From positions 53,466 to 117,465 of the forward strand of contig RIAZ01000015.1 of assembly GCA_003762615.1 (NCBI GenBank): a DNA stretch of 64,000 bases. The letters are read 5' to 3'. The notes beneath the pieces were generated by a model. The model ran no database searches and was not told where the DNA came from. It worked only from the letters and a program-made list of their open reading frames with translations. Each line of letters opens with the position of its first letter. The first letter of the stretch is position 1. This DNA comes from Muribaculaceae bacterium Isolate-037 (Harlan). Its GTDB lineage: Bacteria; Bacteroidota; Bacteroidia; Bacteroidales; Muribaculaceae. The position numbers and the translations under genes were made by a program. Of the stretch, positions 46,539 to 55,369 are shown piece by piece.

Positions 46539-49073
46539 TTATTTCACGATTACCTTTGTAGTGGTCTTGCCTTGGCGACGGATGTAGATTCCGGCTTCCT
46601 TACCGCTTACCTTTATGCCCTGAAGGTTGAAGTATTCCACTTCTGCATCATCTGCAGTTTCGATTTCATCTACAGCAGAGCTGTTTGCGGAGATCTCTAC
46701 CGGGATTGTCTTGAGGGTAAGTTTGGGGAATTCTGCATTTGTCATGGCGCAGACAGCATCGCTGAACGATTTGTTGAACGTGAACACGCCGTCTGCCACG
46801 CTGAAGTCTGTGTCGGCAATTGCTTCCTCTCCGGCAGTCCAAGCGAATACGGTGGCGATCTCGCCTACGGTAGCCTGTACGGAAAGGTCGATAACGCCGT
46901 CATTGGCTGTTACTTCCACGTCGGACTGCGGTGCGTAGGTCAATGTGCCGTTTACCGACTTCACGCCCGGAAGTGTGGCGAAGGTGAAGGCATTGTTGGA
47001 GATATTGACGTTGTTGGCGTTCTCCGGAAGTGTGAGGCAATCGGCTTCACCCAGTTTGTTATAGGTAAGGAAGATGTTGATTTTGCCGTTGGCAGTGAGA
47101 CCGGAGCCGTCGAATGTGGTCAGGTTGTTGTAGTTCAGCGTGAGAGATGTGATTGATGCGCTTACAGGCTTGAAGTCGGTGTAGCCATTACCGATAAGCG
47201 TTGCGGATGTGAGGTTCTCAGCCTTTGAGAGGTCATAGCTAATACCGGTGAAGCTTCCTATGAAAGTCTTGATTGCGGGAAGTTTGCCGAAGTCAAGGTT
47301 TTCAACAGCATTCTCGCCATACACTTTCTCGGAGATTCCATAGTTGGAAAGGTCAAGGTTAGTGAGCTCGGGGAGTTCTGCCGAGAATGCTTTCAGTTTG
47401 TTGGCTTTCATCTTCACGTTGAGAAGCTCCTTGTTGTTGCTGAGGTCGATTTCAGCCAATGCATTGTTCTCAAGAGAGAGTTTCTTTAGGGCAGTGAGTT
47501 TTGAGAGGTCGATTGCATTGATTACGGCGGAAGTGGCAACACCTGCCTGTGTGTCGATCTCTGCATTTGCCACAAGATTCTCCACAGTTGAGGCGGTACC
47601 CTTAATCTGAATCTTGTCACCCTTCACAGTTCCGGTTATCTCTTCGGGAGAGTAGTCATAGCCGAGTTTCGCTACAGTGACAGGACCATCAAATTCGCCG
47701 TCGCCCCAGTCGATATAGATGTTCTGACCTTCGGAATCGCAGAGACCGAAAGTGAGGTTGTCGGCATTCTCAGCTTTGGTCACGTCCATCGTCAGCATGA
47801 CGGGAAGCAGCTCTACGGAAGTTGCGGCTGTAGTCGAGAGTGTGAGATTGGGGAATACCTCATTGGTGATCTGTGCGGAGAGGGAATCTACCGGCAGGTT
47901 GAACTGGAATACGCCGGGAGCTGTCACACTGTATTGAGCGTTGTCGCCTTCAGCGGTAAGGTCCACGGGGGCGTCGCTACCGTCAAAGTAAGCTGTCCAT
48001 TTGAATATTGACTCAGTTTCGCCCACCTTAGCTTGTGCTGACAGATCAACAATATTCTTGCCGTTGAGCGGGTTGAGGATAGCCTGCTGGTCGGAATATA
48101 CGAAGTTGGTTGCATTTACGGTCGGGAGAGTGGCGAAGGAGAACGCATTGAAAGAGAGGTTCAGTCTCGTCATCTTATCCTCAGTCGTGTCAGGCAACTT
48201 TATGGATTTTAGATTATTGTGGTTCAGCATCACAGCCGCTTTCTTAGCCACCATTTGAGTGAGGTCGATTGTGGTGAAGCGGTTCCACTGTGCGTTGAAT
48301 GTGTTGAGCGCGGTGTTCTGAGTGACATCGATAGATGAGAGGTCGCAGCAGTTGGCGTTCAGTGTTTTCAGACTTTTGTTGGAAGATATGTCGAAACTTC
48401 CGAAAAGTCCCATCTTAGAGGCGGAATTGCCGTTGACGTTTAGAGTTGTCAGATTGGGCAGGTTGCTCCATTTTGAACCAAGCACCTGGTTATCTCCGGC
48501 ATCCTCATTCTTTTCTCCGGAATTGATATTTACGTTGTTGCTGACGTTGATTGAGGTCAGCACTTCAGATTCCGGAAGTGTCAGTTTTGTAAGCTGGTTG
48601 TCGGACGTGTTAAGAGTCTCGAGTGATTCCATACCGGAAACATCAAGGGTGGTCAGCTTGTTTTTTCCAAGGTCTAACTGCTTGACTCCTTTCAGAAGAG
48701 AAAAGTCGGCGGATATGATGTAGACATCCGCATCGTCTGAAAGATCTTTCGTGAGATCAAGATAATTTATGATTGCCGGATCAGAAGCATATACTGTGAT
48801 TGTCTTACCGGCGATTGTGCCCGCGATTTCTGAGAAGACCCATCCTTCACCATCATAGTCGGCGATCTTGTAGTCGTTCAATTCACCGTTGCCCCAATCC
48901 ACCTGAATGTCGGTGCCATTGATTGCAGAAACGTTGAATGTGATTTTACTTTCAATGGCAGCCTCATCCACGGAGAATGAGAATGCCGAAACCATCGCGT
49001 TGTCGTCGGCGAATGCCGGCGAAGCATAACCGAGCGCGAGGGCGAGCAATGAATAAGTAAAGATTCTTTTCAT
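46539..49073 (-). CDS. Secreted leucine-rich-repeat protein with C-terminal sorting tail
   Basis: An 844-residue protein with a signal peptide (about 1-22, ending PAFAD). It contains two similar halves, each starting with an IDWGDGE/VDWGNGE beta domain (about residues 60 and 460). Leucine-rich repeats follow, of the type LKTLNANCCDLSSIDVTQN and LKKLSLENNALAEIDLSNN. The tail VEYFNLQGIKVSGKEAGIYI followed by RRQGKTTTKVIVK marks it for surface display. BspA-like LRR proteins of this kind often bind host or bacterial surfaces; the ligand is unknown. The gene is divergent from the serine hydrolase. Confidence 0.8.
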   Translation of the reverse strand: MKRIFTYSLLALALGYASPAFADDNAMVSAFSFSVDEAAIESKITFNVSAINGTDIQVDWGNGELNDYKIADYDGEGWVFSEIAGTIAGKTITVYASDPAIINYLDLTKDLSDDADVYIISADFSLLKGVKQLDLGKNKLTTLDVSGMESLETLNTSDNQLTKLTLPESEVLTSINVSNNVNINSGEKNEDAGDNQVLGSKWSNLPNLTTLNVNGNSASKMGLFGSFDISSNKSLKTLNANCCDLSSIDVTQNTALNTFNAQWNRFTTIDLTQMVAKKAAVMLNHNNLKSIKLPDTTEDKMTRLNLSFNAFSFATLPTVNATNFVYSDQQAILNPLNGKNIVDLSAQAKVGETESIFKWTAYFDGSDAPVDLTAEGDNAQYSVTAPGVFQFNLPVDSLSAQITNEVFPNLTLSTTAATSVELLPVMLTMDVTKAENADNLTFGLCDSEGQNIYIDWGDGEFDGPVTVAKLGYDYSPEEITGTVKGDKIQIKGTASTVENLVANAEIDTQAGVATSAVINAIDLSKLTALKKLSLENNALAEIDLSNNKELLNVKMKANKLKAFSAELPELTNLDLSNYGISEKVYGENAVENLDFGKLPAIKTFIGSFTGISYDLSKAENLTSATLIGNGYTDFKPVSASITSLTLNYNNLTTFDGSGLTANGKINIFLTYNKLGEADCLTLPENANNVNISNNAFTFATLPGVKSVNGTLTYAPQSDVEVTANDGVIDLSVQATVGEIATVFAWTAGEEAIADTDFSVADGVFTFNKSFSDAVCAMTNAEFPKLTLKTIPVEISANSSAVDEIETADDAEVEYFNLQGIKVSGKEAGIYIRRQGKTTTKVIVK

Positions 49074-49254
49074 AAATTATTGGGTTTAAATGAAATGGGA
49101 AATAATAGTTACTTTCTCGTTTTTTTCTTGGCGACTAAGGTAAGAAGAATAATTCTTAATGACAAATTTTGTACAATAAATCTTATAAATTTTATAAATC
49201 TTATTTGCTAAAAATTTTTTTTGCTTTGAAATAGATTAGACAATTTCAATTGAT

Positions 49255-49262
49255 TAACTTTG
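49255..49262 (+). promoter_or_regulatory. TAnnTTTG -7 box for the serine hydrolase gene
   Basis: TAACTTTG followed by CAG, about 53 bp before the ATG at 49315, preceded by very AT-rich DNA shared with the divergent LRR gene. Confidence 0.55.
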
Positions 49263-49314
49263 CAGACGGTTTTCGCAAAGATGGTTTTCCGTCGGATTGC
49301 GGACGCGGAATGTG

Positions 49315-50619
49315 ATGAAGAAGTCAGATGTAAGAAAAGGAACGATGTGGCTGATATTGTTTTCAATGTCGGTGTTTATACTAATCCATATTCACTACCT
49401 GTTTGGGGTGTCGTGTACCAAATCGCCGGAAAAGCATGTCGAAGCCAAATCCGGAGTCCGCTGGAGCGACACGTTGTCTAACCGTGCGTCGTTCATAGCC
49501 TCGCTTGCTCCGATGGATAATGATATCGAACGTTTCATGCGTAAATGGGAGATAAAGGGCATCTCGTTTGCCGTGACCCGGCATGACTCGTTGCTATATG
49601 CCAAGGGGTATGGCATGGCGGATGTGTCTGCCGGTAAGACTATGGATGCGTCCACTATTATGAGGATGGCATCTGTATCGAAATTGGTTACTGCTGTCGG
49701 AATAATGAAATTATGTGAGAATGGGAAACTGAGTCTTGACAGTAAGGTGTTTGGCGAGGATGGCATACTTAACGACACCGTCTATACCAACGCGATGCGC
49801 GACCCGAGGATGAGGGATATCACTGTCGATCATCTTCTGCGCCATAAGGGTGGGTTCACTCTCGGTGCCGGCGACCCGATGTTTAACACCAAGGATATTA
49901 TGGCAGTCAAGAGGCTGACTACACCTCCCACGAATGAGGAGCTGACGAAGATTGTGTTGGGCAGACGGCTCGGGTTCACTCCCGGGGCGGGGAGAAGATA
50001 TAGTAATTTCGGCTATATGCTGCTTTCGCTCGTGATTGAGAGAGTGACCGACATGAACTATTGGGATTATATCCGGGAGGCGGTCTTGGAGCCGGCGGGT
50101 GCGTATCAGTTCCGTCCTGCCACCAACTATTATGCCGATCGTCATGATAAGGAGACTCGGTATTATCCGCCGGACAATGAGTTGGTGGAGGAGTTTAACG
50201 GTAGCGGCAACATGGTGGAGAGAGTGTATGGTGGAAGCAACGTCAACGGATTGATGGGTGCCGGAGGATGGGTGGCATCGGCTGCTGATCTTGCGCGTCT
50301 GGTTGCGGCTATCGATGGCGAGCCGGGTGTGAAGAACATATTGAGCGATGAGAGCATCAGCACGATGACCTCTTACGATGAGAAGGAGAATATGAGCCGG
50401 GGGTGGGGTGAGATAAGTCCCGACGGGAGATGGCGACGCACCGGCACGCTCAGTTCGACGCATGCGCTTGTGGAGCGTTATCCGCAAGGCGACTGTTGGG
50501 TGATACTGACCAATAGTGGCGTCTGGACTGGTCATCATTTCTCACGCGACTTGCAGCGGCTCATCGAACGGCTCCGCAGTCGTTATGGCAACGAGCTACC
50601 GCGCCGCAACCTCTGGTAA
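49315..50619 (+). CDS. Serine hydrolase (beta-lactamase / class C family)
   Basis: A 434-residue protein with an N-terminal hydrophobic segment (about 11-33) ending FGVSC, a possible lipoprotein site. It is a class-C-type serine hydrolase domain with SxxK SVSK (120-123), YSN (229-231) and a later HxG-like region. Members include peptidoglycan-active enzymes and esterases, and antibiotic hydrolysis cannot be assumed. I use ATG 49315; the longer version would start at TTG. The last third (50177-50620) is duplicated at 61773-62217 on the far side of the defence island, so the intact gene marks the island's left edge. Confidence 0.85.
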   Translation: MKKSDVRKGTMWLILFSMSVFILIHIHYLFGVSCTKSPEKHVEAKSGVRWSDTLSNRASFIASLAPMDNDIERFMRKWEIKGISFAVTRHDSLLYAKGYGMADVSAGKTMDASTIMRMASVSKLVTAVGIMKLCENGKLSLDSKVFGEDGILNDTVYTNAMRDPRMRDITVDHLLRHKGGFTLGAGDPMFNTKDIMAVKRLTTPPTNEELTKIVLGRRLGFTPGAGRRYSNFGYMLLSLVIERVTDMNYWDYIREAVLEPAGAYQFRPATNYYADRHDKETRYYPPDNELVEEFNGSGNMVERVYGGSNVNGLMGAGGWVASAADLARLVAAIDGEPGVKNILSDESISTMTSYDEKENMSRGWGEISPDGRWRRTGTLSSTHALVERYPQGDCWVILTNSGVWTGHHFSRDLQRLIERLRSRYGNELPRRNLW

Positions 50620-50717
50620 CACAGCCCACCTCAATTGGTAATAGGAGATTTAAAAACGAAGTGGAAACACTTCAAATTAACTTCGAGTAACGTAACGCAA
50701 GATTCAAAAATATTTAC

Positions 50718-50725
50718 TAACTTTG
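50718..50725 (+). promoter_or_regulatory. TAnnTTTG -7 box for the structured RNA and LlaJI-type operon
   Basis: TAACTTTG followed by CAT in AT-rich DNA, about 100 bp past the serine hydrolase stop. The predicted start is near 50733. It is the only clear box between that stop and the first methyltransferase. Confidence 0.6.
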
Positions 50726-50732
50726 CATATTA

Positions 50733-51252
50733 AAACAACCTATAAACGACCAAAGTAATGAGAAATGACGGATTATGCTCCATTTAGGTGTACAATGCCG
50801 CATTTTCGATGCAGTCAACGAGTGGCTGAGATTCCGCGCAAACGAGTGCTGGGCGAAGATTGTATCGGCTATGCCGAGTGCAGCCGGAATTGCGCAGAGG
50901 CGAACTACAATGATGCCGACCCCAATATCGGCATATCGTTGAACCCTTCGTTCCTTGGGGTTGAAGTCTGCAACAAGGCTGATATCCAACTTGGCAACGA
51001 ATGGCAAGATATCGCACCGCTCGTTTCAGACGGTGAAGCGGAGACTTCTGCCGTTTTGGACTTCGCAGACTAGTTATGTTTAGTCCGCTGACAACGACAT
51101 CACAATCGTTTCGCATTATATACTGAGCGGTAACGCCACCTGAAAATAGACCAATCTGCGCGAACGATATGTAAAACAAATTTTCGGAGTTCCCGAGTAG
51201 TTAGTATAGGCTTTGGTCGGCCTTTAGGTGCTACCCGGAAACTTCTTTTTTT
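50733..51252 (+). ncRNA. Structured, terminator-ended RNA upstream of the LlaJI-type operon
   Basis: This stretch of about 520 nt between its own promoter and an intrinsic terminator has a GC-rich, hairpin-rich composition unlike the flanking AT-rich genes. Visible helices include 50913-50919 with 50928-50934 (7 bp), 50981-50986 with 51008-51013, 51030-51033 plus 51035-51038 with 51045-51048 plus 51051-51054, and the terminator stem. Competing short frames exist (50765-51073, 102 codons; 50775-50942, 55 codons). They overlap each other, are Cys- and Arg-rich and resemble nothing I know, so I favour RNA over protein. I cannot place it in an Rfam family from memory. Confidence 0.6.
51186..51252 (+). 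terminator. Intrinsic terminator abutting the first methyltransferase ATG
   Basis: A 15-position stem with 13 pairs (51186-51200 with 51231-51245), containing an inner AGGC/GCCT hairpin, is followed by seven T (51246-51252). The ATG of the methyltransferase is the next base. Expression of the operon from the upstream promoter must therefore pass through this terminator. Confidence 0.75.
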
Positions 51253-52437
51253 ATGGAATATTTACTTCGACATAAATATTTAGAGCATATACAGAAGCAT
51301 CAACGCGATGCTTTTGTATCCTCCCTGGGTGAATTACAGTTATCTGAAGAAGGGTTTATTCTTCCTTTTTCCGATTGTAATTATACCTGTATGGATAAAT
51401 ACGACAGCGTGAATGCTTCTAATGTTTGTGCACTTTCTTTCTTCTCTGGTTGTGGAGGTCTTGACATCGGGGTTCAACTTGGTGGCGCGAAAGTTATAAG
51501 CAGTTTGGATTTTGAACCCGTTGCCGTACAAACGCTGAAGGCCAATCCCTTTTTCGCACACTCTACTCATGAGTGCGCGGACATTAGAGATAAAAAAGGT
51601 GCCGACTACAGTTCCTTGCTTAAATCGCACAACCCGGAGAAATTGATTATTGTAGGTGGACCTCCTTGTCAACCATTCTCTAAAGCCGGTTATTGGATAA
51701 CTAACGAAAAACGTAAAGGCATCAATGATGAACGTAATATGGTCTATGAGTATCTTCGGATAATAGATGAAATTAGGCCTGACGGCATCATTTTAGAAAA
51801 TGTTGAAAGTATGCTTCACCCTACCAATAAAGCAATAGTGGAGCATATTGAACAGCGTTTTGTTGCAATGGGATATCATGTTAGACGATACTTAATCAAT
51901 GCTCTTGCTTTAGGAATTCCGCAAAAACGCAAAAGAGTGATTTTCTTTGCATCTTTGAAACCATTCAAGGACGATTTGACTTTCTTGTCTGAGGAAGAAA
52001 TCGTGAAAGTGAATGTCCTTGACTGGATTGGACGTTTCGACTCCGAAACTTTATCCGAATCAGAAGAAACCACCAAAGGCAAAACTTATGATTTCGAGTT
52101 GTCGGAAGTTCCTCCTGGCCACAATTACATTGCTCTCTCAGCAAGAGACGGCTACCCAAATCCTAAGTTTGTTGCGAACAAACGCTTTTGGAATTTCCTG
52201 CTAAAACTTCACCCTCTTCAACCATCATGGACTATCGCAGCTCAACCTGGTCCTTGGGTCGGACCCTTTCATTGGAACAACCGACGACTTAGGGTTCGTG
52301 AAATCGCCTCTATTCAAACATTTCCTATGGATTATGTTTTTGAAGGGACGCGCAGAGCGATACAAAAACAAATTGGCAATGCTGTCCCTTCACTTTTAGG
52401 AAAGGCAGCAACCGAATATTTAATTTCTCAATTATGA
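51253..52437 (+). CDS. DNA (cytosine-5) methyltransferase 1 of a LlaJI-type system
   Basis: A 394-residue C5 methyltransferase. Motif I FFSGCGG (63-69) binds AdoMet, motif IV PCQPFS (138-143) carries the catalytic Cys139, ENV motif VI is LENVES, and the C-terminal QIGNAVP is motif X. About 60 residues precede motif I. An internal Met (residue 47) is an alternative start, which would free the ATG from the terminator T-run. LlaJI-type systems use two such enzymes to protect the two strands of an asymmetric site. The second methyltransferase gene overlaps its stop by 4 bp. Confidence 0.93.
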   Translation: MEYLLRHKYLEHIQKHQRDAFVSSLGELQLSEEGFILPFSDCNYTCMDKYDSVNASNVCALSFFSGCGGLDIGVQLGGAKVISSLDFEPVAVQTLKANPFFAHSTHECADIRDKKGADYSSLLKSHNPEKLIIVGGPPCQPFSKAGYWITNEKRKGINDERNMVYEYLRIIDEIRPDGIILENVESMLHPTNKAIVEHIEQRFVAMGYHVRRYLINALALGIPQKRKRVIFFASLKPFKDDLTFLSEEEIVKVNVLDWIGRFDSETLSESEETTKGKTYDFELSEVPPGHNYIALSARDGYPNPKFVANKRFWNFLLKLHPLQPSWTIAAQPGPWVGPFHWNNRRLRVREIASIQTFPMDYVFEGTRRAIQKQIGNAVPSLLGKAATEYLISQL

Positions 52438-53456
52438 AAATCGTCAGCATTTTTTCAGGTGTAGGAGGTATCGACTGCGGCTTTAAAAGCGCTGGGTTCG
52501 ATACTGTTTTTGCCAATGACAATTGGCCTGTTGCTTGTGAAAGTTTTGGCTTAAACTATCCATCTGCCGAAGTGTATTGTGGCAGTATAGCAGATGTCGA
52601 TTTCCGTGCCGTCAAAGAAAAATACGGAACTATCGACGGACTCGTTGGTGGTCCTCCTTGTCCTCCCTTCTCAAAATCACGCTTTTATCGTACTGAGAAA
52701 AAGAGAGGAATAGAAGATGAAGCCGGTTTTCTCACTGTTTCTAATTATTTTCGTGCATTAGAAGAATTAGACCCACGTTTTTTCTTTTTTGAAAATGTCG
52801 CAGGATTTGTGTTTAAACCTCATGCCGCTGCTTTAGAATTTGTCAAAGAAAGAAGCGAGGCTCTCGGATATAAGATTACCTACAAAGTTGTTAATGCTGC
52901 AAACTTCGGAGTGCCACAGCTTCGTCAACGTTTCATTTGTATAGGCGTTAAGAAAGATATGCCCGATTTTATTTTCCCTCAGGAAACCCATTGTGAGGGT
53001 GGATCAGACGACAAACTGCCTTGGGTTACTTGTGGAGATATATTAAATGACATTGATTTCGATCTGCCTGAAGATGAATCGAAAAGAGCTGGTTCCAAAC
53101 ATAAGGAGTTGTTACCGCTTATACCTCCAGGAGATAACTACTTGTTTTTTACTGCGGAAAGAGGATATCCTAATCCCATTTTTAAATGGAGGTCAAGATA
53201 TTGGTCTTTCCTTCTAAAACTTTCTCCCCAAAAACCGTCTTGGACTATTCAAGCCAGTTTTTCCAATAACATGGGACCTTTTCATTGGAAAAATAGGTTT
53301 CTTCGTATTCAAGAGATTCAGAGAATTCAATCCTTCCCTGATGATTATATCTTTACGGGGAAATTTAGTGACCAATGGAGACAGATTGGTAACGCAGTTC
53401 CTCCTCGGCTAGTCGAAATTCTTGCACAACAAATCAAAACTCAATACTTTAATTAG
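52434..53456 (+). CDS. DNA (cytosine-5) methyltransferase 2 of a LlaJI-type system
   Basis: A 340-residue C5 methyltransferase with motif I FSGVGG (7-12), motif IV PCPPFS (75-80, catalytic Cys76; Pro replaces the usual Gln, a known variant), motif VI FENVAGF and motif X QIGNAVPPRL. It overlaps the first methyltransferase by ATGA and leads into the McrB-like gene after 2 bp. Together the two would methylate opposite strands of a non-palindromic target, as in LlaJI. The exact recognition sequence cannot be read here. Confidence 0.93.
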   Translation: MKIVSIFSGVGGIDCGFKSAGFDTVFANDNWPVACESFGLNYPSAEVYCGSIADVDFRAVKEKYGTIDGLVGGPPCPPFSKSRFYRTEKKRGIEDEAGFLTVSNYFRALEELDPRFFFFENVAGFVFKPHAAALEFVKERSEALGYKITYKVVNAANFGVPQLRQRFICIGVKKDMPDFIFPQETHCEGGSDDKLPWVTCGDILNDIDFDLPEDESKRAGSKHKELLPLIPPGDNYLFFTAERGYPNPIFKWRSRYWSFLLKLSPQKPSWTIQASFSNNMGPFHWKNRFLRIQEIQRIQSFPDDYIFTGKFSDQWRQIGNAVPPRLVEILAQQIKTQYFN

Positions 53457-53458
53457 AA

Positions 53459-55357
53459 ATGCCTAAAATCATTGATACTCATTCGCCGAATTATCCTATG
53501 ATAGAGGGTATTCCATATACTGAATATAATGCCGATGAAGTGTTTATCCAACAAATGGATAAACATTTTCCTGGTTTATTCAAATTTGAAGTTGTTTCAA
53601 GACGTGGGAATAACACAAGAACAGATGTTCTGTTAAAGGGAAGTTTTGTTCCATCTTATTTGAGTTCTCATTCCTTCTATGTGTATGTTTTTATTCTTTA
53701 TGAAGGAGGCAAAGGACGTGCTCACGATGATGAATTACGAACCCAACTAACTGCTGGTTCATCTTGGGCTCCTTCATTAACTGATTCCAAAATCGCAACT
53801 GCTTTTCGAGACAATACTTCTGAAAAAGACGCTATTGAATGTTACTGTATTGGCATATACAAACAGGACGCTTCTTCTGACAATGTTGCTTTTGTTGGAA
53901 TGCCCTGTGAAGTGCTTTGTAAGTCTGAAAATGAAAAAATAAACCCTACTTCCACTTTTCAAACTTATGGAGAGTTACTTCAAAAAGCATATATAAATGG
54001 AGTTTTTCTTCATAAGAAAAACTTCACTGCGAGTTCAACTTATAATCTCCTTAATTTTTTACCTCAATATTTTCTTTGGTATATGAAACATCGCGACCAA
54101 ATTCATGTTCAAGACATCGACAAGGCTCTCGATGTTTTGAAAACAATACACTCTTTCGAAGAATTAAAATTTAAAGGAAACGAACCCCTACAACTTATTT
54201 TCTACGGTGCGCCTGGTACGGGAAAGTCCTTTGCAATAGACAATCAGACAAACGATTCAAACACCGTTCGTACCACGTTCCACCCGGATAGTGATTACGC
54301 TTCTTTCGTAGGTGCTTACAAACCCACTATGGCTGATATGCCTATAAACGCATTTGTGGGAACCACGGTGCATCATGCCAATTTTGGAGAAGAAAAGGGA
54401 AATGCAAAAGCCTACGAAAAGAAGATTGTCTACAAATTCGTGCCACAAGCTTTCCTTAAGGCTTATGTGGCTGCTTGGGGAGACCTCGAAAACCCGCATT
54501 TTCTTGTAATCGAAGAAATCAACCGAGGAAACTGTGCTCAAATCTTCGGAGATCTTTTCCAGTTGCTTGACCGCAACTCACAAGGAGCCTCCTCCTTCGC
54601 TATACACGCTGACGAAGACATTGCTCGATTCCTTGAAAAGGACAAAAAAGGATTTGTCAAATTGAGTGATGAGCAAAAAGATGCTATTCGTTCTTTTGTA
54701 CTCACCAAAGACAATGGCAAAACTGAAGAGATTGGCGAAGCAATTCTCAACGGAGAGAAATTGCTTCTACCACCTAATCTCTACATTTGGGCAACTATGA
54801 ACACTTCCGATCAATCACTTTTCCCGATTGATTCTGCGTTCAAACGCCGTTGGAATTGGCGTTATGTGCCTATCAAATTTTTCGAAAATGATTCTGACAT
54901 CTCGCTATCGAAACGCGCTTTTGAAATCAAGGAGACTCTTTATTCATGGGCGAGCTTCCTTAAAATAATGAACCCCATTATTTCGGAACTCACCGAGAGT
55001 GCGGATAAGCAGATGGGCTTCTTCTTCGCCAAACCCGATAAGAGAAGTGATGAAAAAGGCATCCCCAATCCCGACCTCAAAGCCAACGATGTTATATCCG
55101 AGGATATATTTGTCAATAAGGTACTTTTCTACCTATGGTCTGACGTGTTGAAAGACTACAACATTGGTCACAAAGAGTTTCAGAACCCCGACAAAAAAGG
55201 CAAGCAATACGAATTTACTGACTTTTTCATCTCTGAGAAAAATTATCTCAGCCAGTTCATCACCGCACTTGGAGTTGCCAAGATTGGCAATGAGCCTTCG
55301 AAGCCTGAAGAAAATGCGGCATCGGGAACTGAAGGATCGGAAACAAACGTGGAGTGA
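53459..55357 (+). CDS. McrB-like AAA+ GTPase/ATPase restriction subunit
   Basis: A 632-residue protein with an N-terminal region (about 1-230) of no recognised fold, probably the DNA-recognition part. An McrB-family AAA+ domain follows: Walker A GAPGTGKS (about 249-256), Walker B VIEEINRG (about 349), the McrB signature MNTSDQS (about 447-453) and an arginine-finger-like KRRWNWRY. In LlaJI, R1 is the McrB homologue that recognises DNA and drives translocation with a McrC-type nuclease. It lies 2 bp after methyltransferase 2 and 12 bp before the McrC-like gene. GTP versus ATP use cannot be told from this. Confidence 0.9.
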   Translation: MPKIIDTHSPNYPMIEGIPYTEYNADEVFIQQMDKHFPGLFKFEVVSRRGNNTRTDVLLKGSFVPSYLSSHSFYVYVFILYEGGKGRAHDDELRTQLTAGSSWAPSLTDSKIATAFRDNTSEKDAIECYCIGIYKQDASSDNVAFVGMPCEVLCKSENEKINPTSTFQTYGELLQKAYINGVFLHKKNFTASSTYNLLNFLPQYFLWYMKHRDQIHVQDIDKALDVLKTIHSFEELKFKGNEPLQLIFYGAPGTGKSFAIDNQTNDSNTVRTTFHPDSDYASFVGAYKPTMADMPINAFVGTTVHHANFGEEKGNAKAYEKKIVYKFVPQAFLKAYVAAWGDLENPHFLVIEEINRGNCAQIFGDLFQLLDRNSQGASSFAIHADEDIARFLEKDKKGFVKLSDEQKDAIRSFVLTKDNGKTEEIGEAILNGEKLLLPPNLYIWATMNTSDQSLFPIDSAFKRRWNWRYVPIKFFENDSDISLSKRAFEIKETLYSWASFLKIMNPIISELTESADKQMGFFFAKPDKRSDEKGIPNPDLKANDVISEDIFVNKVLFYLWSDVLKDYNIGHKEFQNPDKKGKQYEFTDFFISEKNYLSQFITALGVAKIGNEPSKPEENAASGTEGSETNVE

Positions 55358-55369
55358 TAGTCTTTTTGT

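Noticed and set aside
50765..51073. 102-codon frame in front of the first methyltransferase
   Set aside because: It overlaps another open frame (50775-50942) and strong hairpins, is rich in Cys and Arg, resembles no protein I know, and ends before the terminator. A structured RNA explains the interval better.
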